Shown here: piece after piece, positions 15,470-17,108 of the stretch
Numbering within the stretch: position 1 is the stretch's first letter
Layout of the letters: every line of letters begins with the position of its first letter
NCBI GenBank assembly: GCA_021295935.1
Contig: JAGWBL010000020.1
Coordinates: forward strand, 1 to 17,108
Origin: Pseudomonadales bacterium
GTDB lineage: Bacteria; Pseudomonadota; Gammaproteobacteria; Pseudomonadales; Azotimanducaceae
Direction: 5' to 3'
DNA: 17,108 nucleotides
The notes under the pieces: model-generated
Database searches by the model: none
What the model was told of the DNA's origin: nothing
Seen by the model: only the letters and a program-made list of their open reading frames with translations
Position numbers and translations under genes: made by a program

Positions 15470-15681
15470 ATGGCTGTAGTCCATGTTCAACCAGCCGAGT
15501 CTCAGCTTTTTCGACTGCTTGATCGCACCGAAGCAGGTGAAGACACTGTGCTAGCCCGAAGGGAAATCCCGTTTGACGTAAGGTTCGATACAAGCCCGAT
15601 GGCAAGCGGGAACTGGACGCACTGAAGGGTAACCACCAATCTCGAAAGCCTCTTCGATCTCTTGCCGGAAGAAGGGTTCCC
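15470..15681 (+). pseudogene. decayed Phd/YefM-type antitoxin gene
   Basis: Type II antitoxins of the Phd/YefM family bind and neutralise a partner toxin and repress their own operon. From ATG 15470, frame 2 gives VVHVQPAESQLFRLLDRTEA then GEDTVLARREIP, which matches the N-terminal DNA-binding half (pattern V.vheAKtqLSrLl..veaGEe.viaR.gkP). That frame stops at 15623-15625. The expected C-terminal part continues in frame 1 (RYKPDGKRELDALKG, 15586-15630) and again in frame 2 (NLESLFDLLPEEG, from 15638), so at least two frame changes have occurred. No intact VapC/RelE-like toxin follows. The product as it stands would be a 51-aa truncated protein. Confidence 0.5.
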
Positions 15682-16007
15682 TTTAGGGCAGGAGGGAAGG
15701 AGTGTTCGCGCTGTTGGCCACGCGTCCGTTCCCGGGCTGGAACGCGGGCCGTGATCGAAGCTCCAATGGGTCACTGACACGATACCCGATGAGTCGATCG
15801 AAACGATCGTCATCACAGCTTCCGCGCAGCAACGCGCCAGCTCCATTTGAAAGCTCAGCCGCTTCTTGGCGACCAGATTCGCGAACTGATTCGTCTGCTG
15901 TGCAGCATCGGTGCTTCGCTGCTTTCCGGGCGCCGGACGGTGGGATAAGATAACAAGCTCTGGAGGGTTGTTGCCGTCCAGCGACTTGAAGGAGAGAGTC
16001 ACTCCCC

Positions 16008-16790
16008 ATGAAGCAGTTGTTGCCATTCTTGTTTCTCTCGATCACGCTGGCACATGGTGTGCTGGCGGAATCAGCGGAAGACAAAGGCTTGGAGATCGTC
16101 CGGGAGAAGGACCGCCAGGGCATTGGCTGGAACGACCAGCAGGCCAGTTTGCTCATGATCCTGCGCAACAGGCAAGGCCGAGAGAGTCGGCGCGAGCTTC
16201 GCATCCTCACACTCGAAGTCGAAGGCGACGGCGACAAGAGCCTCACGGTGTTCGACAGTCCTCGCGACGTGAAGGGAACAGCGTTCCTGAGCCACACCCA
16301 CGCGACGATCCCCGACGACCAGTGGCTCTACCTGCCCGCGCTGAAGCGCGTCAAGCGGATTTCCTCCCGCAACAAGTCCGGGTCGTTCATGGGCAGCGAG
16401 TTCGCCTACGAGGATCTCTCGTCACAGGAAGTCGACAAGTACCGCTACAAGTGGTTGCGTGACGAGACACTTGATGGAAAGCAGACGTCGGTCGTCGAGT
16501 TTCGCCCCCAGTACGAGGACTCCGGATACACGCGCCAGATGGTCTGGATCGACACCGAGATGTGGCAAGTCGTGAAGACGGAGTACCACGACCGAAAGGA
16601 CGCATTGCTCAAGACCTTGACCATTGGCGGGTATCGCCAGTACTTGGACAAGTTCTGGCGCGCTGATGTCATGCGAATGGTCAACCATCAGACCGGGAAG
16701 AGCACCGAGATTCAATGGAGCGACTACCGGTTCAGTTCCGGGCTTGACGCAAGTGACTTCGATCAGAGTGCGTTGAAGCGAGCGCGATGA
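16008..16790 (+). CDS. LolA-like periplasmic protein ('outer membrane lipoprotein-sorting protein' family)
   Basis: A 260-aa exported protein: signal peptide ~1-20 (MKQLLPFLFLSITLAHGVLA), then a LolA-fold domain of the family usually annotated as outer membrane lipoprotein-sorting protein. Typical stretches are DDQWLYLPALKRVKRIS (~103-119), GSFMGSEFAYEDL (~125-137), MVWIDTEMWQVVKTEYHD (~178-195) and the C-terminal TEIQWSDYRFSSGLD. It is not LolA itself. Members commonly pair with an RND/MMPL exporter and a barrel protein and are thought to shuttle a hydrophobic ligand across the periplasm. A strong ribosome site, GAAGGAGAG, lies ~11 bases before the ATG. Its TGA overlaps the next gene's ATG (ATGA 16787-16790), so the two are coupled. 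Confidence 0.88.
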   Translation: MKQLLPFLFLSITLAHGVLAESAEDKGLEIVREKDRQGIGWNDQQASLLMILRNRQGRESRRELRILTLEVEGDGDKSLTVFDSPRDVKGTAFLSHTHATIPDDQWLYLPALKRVKRISSRNKSGSFMGSEFAYEDLSSQEVDKYRYKWLRDETLDGKQTSVVEFRPQYEDSGYTRQMVWIDTEMWQVVKTEYHDRKDALLKTLTIGGYRQYLDKFWRADVMRMVNHQTGKSTEIQWSDYRFSSGLDASDFDQSALKRAR

Positions 16791-17108
16791 GGCGATTCCG
16801 CCGGATCGCTCGGTCTACGGGGATTGGAAGCGCTCCGGGATTGACTGACCCGCTCGCGATGCTGCCCGTTGCGATACATCGGCTGGCGCTCTCTACGTCA
16901 GTTTCGCTCTTGGCGTTGGCCCTGCCGCTCGGCGCCATCGAACTGAGCACCCGCATGGAACTTGAATTGGCTGGCTTCGTTCAGGCCCCTGCGCTTCCCG
17001 GCCAGAGTACCGACGATCTGTCCTTAGCGGTCCAGGCAGAGTTCTACCATTCCTTCGGCGTCGGCTCGGATAGCCTTGTGCTGTCGCCGTTCCTGCGTGT
17101 GGATGCTG
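16787..17108 (+). CDS. outer-membrane beta-barrel protein, N-terminal part (runs off the window)
   Basis: The frame from ATG 16787 is open to the window end (107 codons). A signal peptide is clear (LALSTSVSLLALALPLGA, ~36-53), followed by alternating hydrophobic/polar strands such as LSLAVQAEFYHSFG and SLVLSPFLRVDA. The phrase SL.L.PFLR.D recalls N-termini of predicted porin-like barrel proteins that sit beside RND/LolA-like pairs in other gammaproteobacteria; this is recalled, not searched. ATG 16787 is coupled to the upstream stop but leaves a long region before the hydrophobic core; in-frame ATG 16859 gives a more standard signal peptide but has no ribosome site. The C-terminus is not visible. 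Confidence 0.75.
   Translation, partial: MRRFRRIARSTGIGSAPGLTDPLAMLPVAIHRLALSTSVSLLALALPLGAIELSTRMELELAGFVQAPALPGQSTDDLSLAVQAEFYHSFGVGSDSLVLSPFLRVDA

Larger units (their letters stand above)
14685..16007. other. 1.3-kb gene-poor region with toxin-antitoxin debris
   Basis: No intact recognisable gene occurs here. It contains a short hairpin after the MpaB stop, an unidentified plus-strand ORF (14965-15393), a broken Phd-like antitoxin (from 15470) and the leader of the LolA-like gene. A weak promoter-like pair, TTTCCG (15923-15928) and TAAGAT (15946-15951) with 17-base spacing, precedes that last gene. Long minus-strand ORFs across the region are rich in Ser, Arg and Cys and look like antisense shadows. 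Confidence 0.5.

Noticed and set aside
15577..15596. GGTTCGATACAAGCC resembling a tRNA T-arm
   Set aside because: No acceptor, D-arm or anticodon stem around it; it falls within the antitoxin relic.
14826..15605. 259-aa minus-strand ORF across the gene-poor region
   Set aside because: Composition (Ser, Arg, Cys and Leu rich, few acidic residues) looks antisense. It has no recognisable domain and crosses the antitoxin relic.
15502..16297. Minus-strand ORFs (to 16026 and to 16297), one with a stretch (NQFANLVAKKRLSF) vaguely like a VapC toxin
   Set aside because: The similarity is short, lacks the N-terminal PIN aspartate motif, and lies on the strand opposite the antitoxin relic. It overlaps the well-supported LolA-like gene and its leader. 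Not strong enough to call.
1..17108. CRISPR arrays, rRNA, complete tRNA genes, insertion sequences
   Set aside because: No regularly spaced repeats, rRNA segments, tRNA cloverleaf or transposase signature were seen on reading through; direct repeats could be missed without computation.

Overview
The window looks like a chromosomal segment of a Gram-negative gammaproteobacterium (moderately high GC by eye). kdsA (Kdo/LPS synthesis), a lipoprotein NlpD, an RND membrane protein and a predicted outer-membrane barrel indicate an outer membrane. The order tilS-pyrG-kdsA-eno-ftsB-truD-pcm-nlpD with fdxA nearby is the gammaproteobacterial housekeeping neighbourhood known from Pseudomonas and relatives. 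Taxonomy is inferred from this synteny only.

Region 1 (1-8359, all +): the tail of an upstream gene, tilS, a ~240-base leader with a plausible sigma70-type promoter, then pyrG (TTG start), kdsA, eno and ftsB packed with 3-base gaps or ATGA overlaps. These are followed by a truD copy that appears broken (one in-frame deletion plus one frame-shifting deletion), by pcm, whose ATG overlaps the old truD stop, and by nlpD. The usual cluster members ispD, ispF and surE are absent, and rpoS does not follow nlpD.

Region 2 (8391-13131, all -): fdxA (7Fe ferredoxin) converges on nlpD. Upstream of it lie ~690 bases with no recognised gene but one coding-like, apparently frame-broken ORF. Then comes a two-gene operon, read right to left: an RND/MMPL-type 12-helix exporter followed by an FAD-dependent amine-oxidase/desaturase-like enzyme.

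Region 3 (13132-17108, mostly +): a divergent MpaB-type (DUF2236) oxygenase, a 1.3-kb gene-poor stretch with a decayed Phd/YefM-type antitoxin and an unidentified ORF, then a LolA-like periplasmic protein translationally coupled to an outer-membrane barrel protein that runs off the end of the window. RND exporter + LolA-like protein + barrel protein is a recurring partnership. Here it is split around two redox enzymes (FAD enzyme and MpaB oxygenase), so the right half may be a module that oxidises a hydrophobic molecule and moves it to the outer membrane. That is the most system-like inference in the window, and it is inference, not proof.
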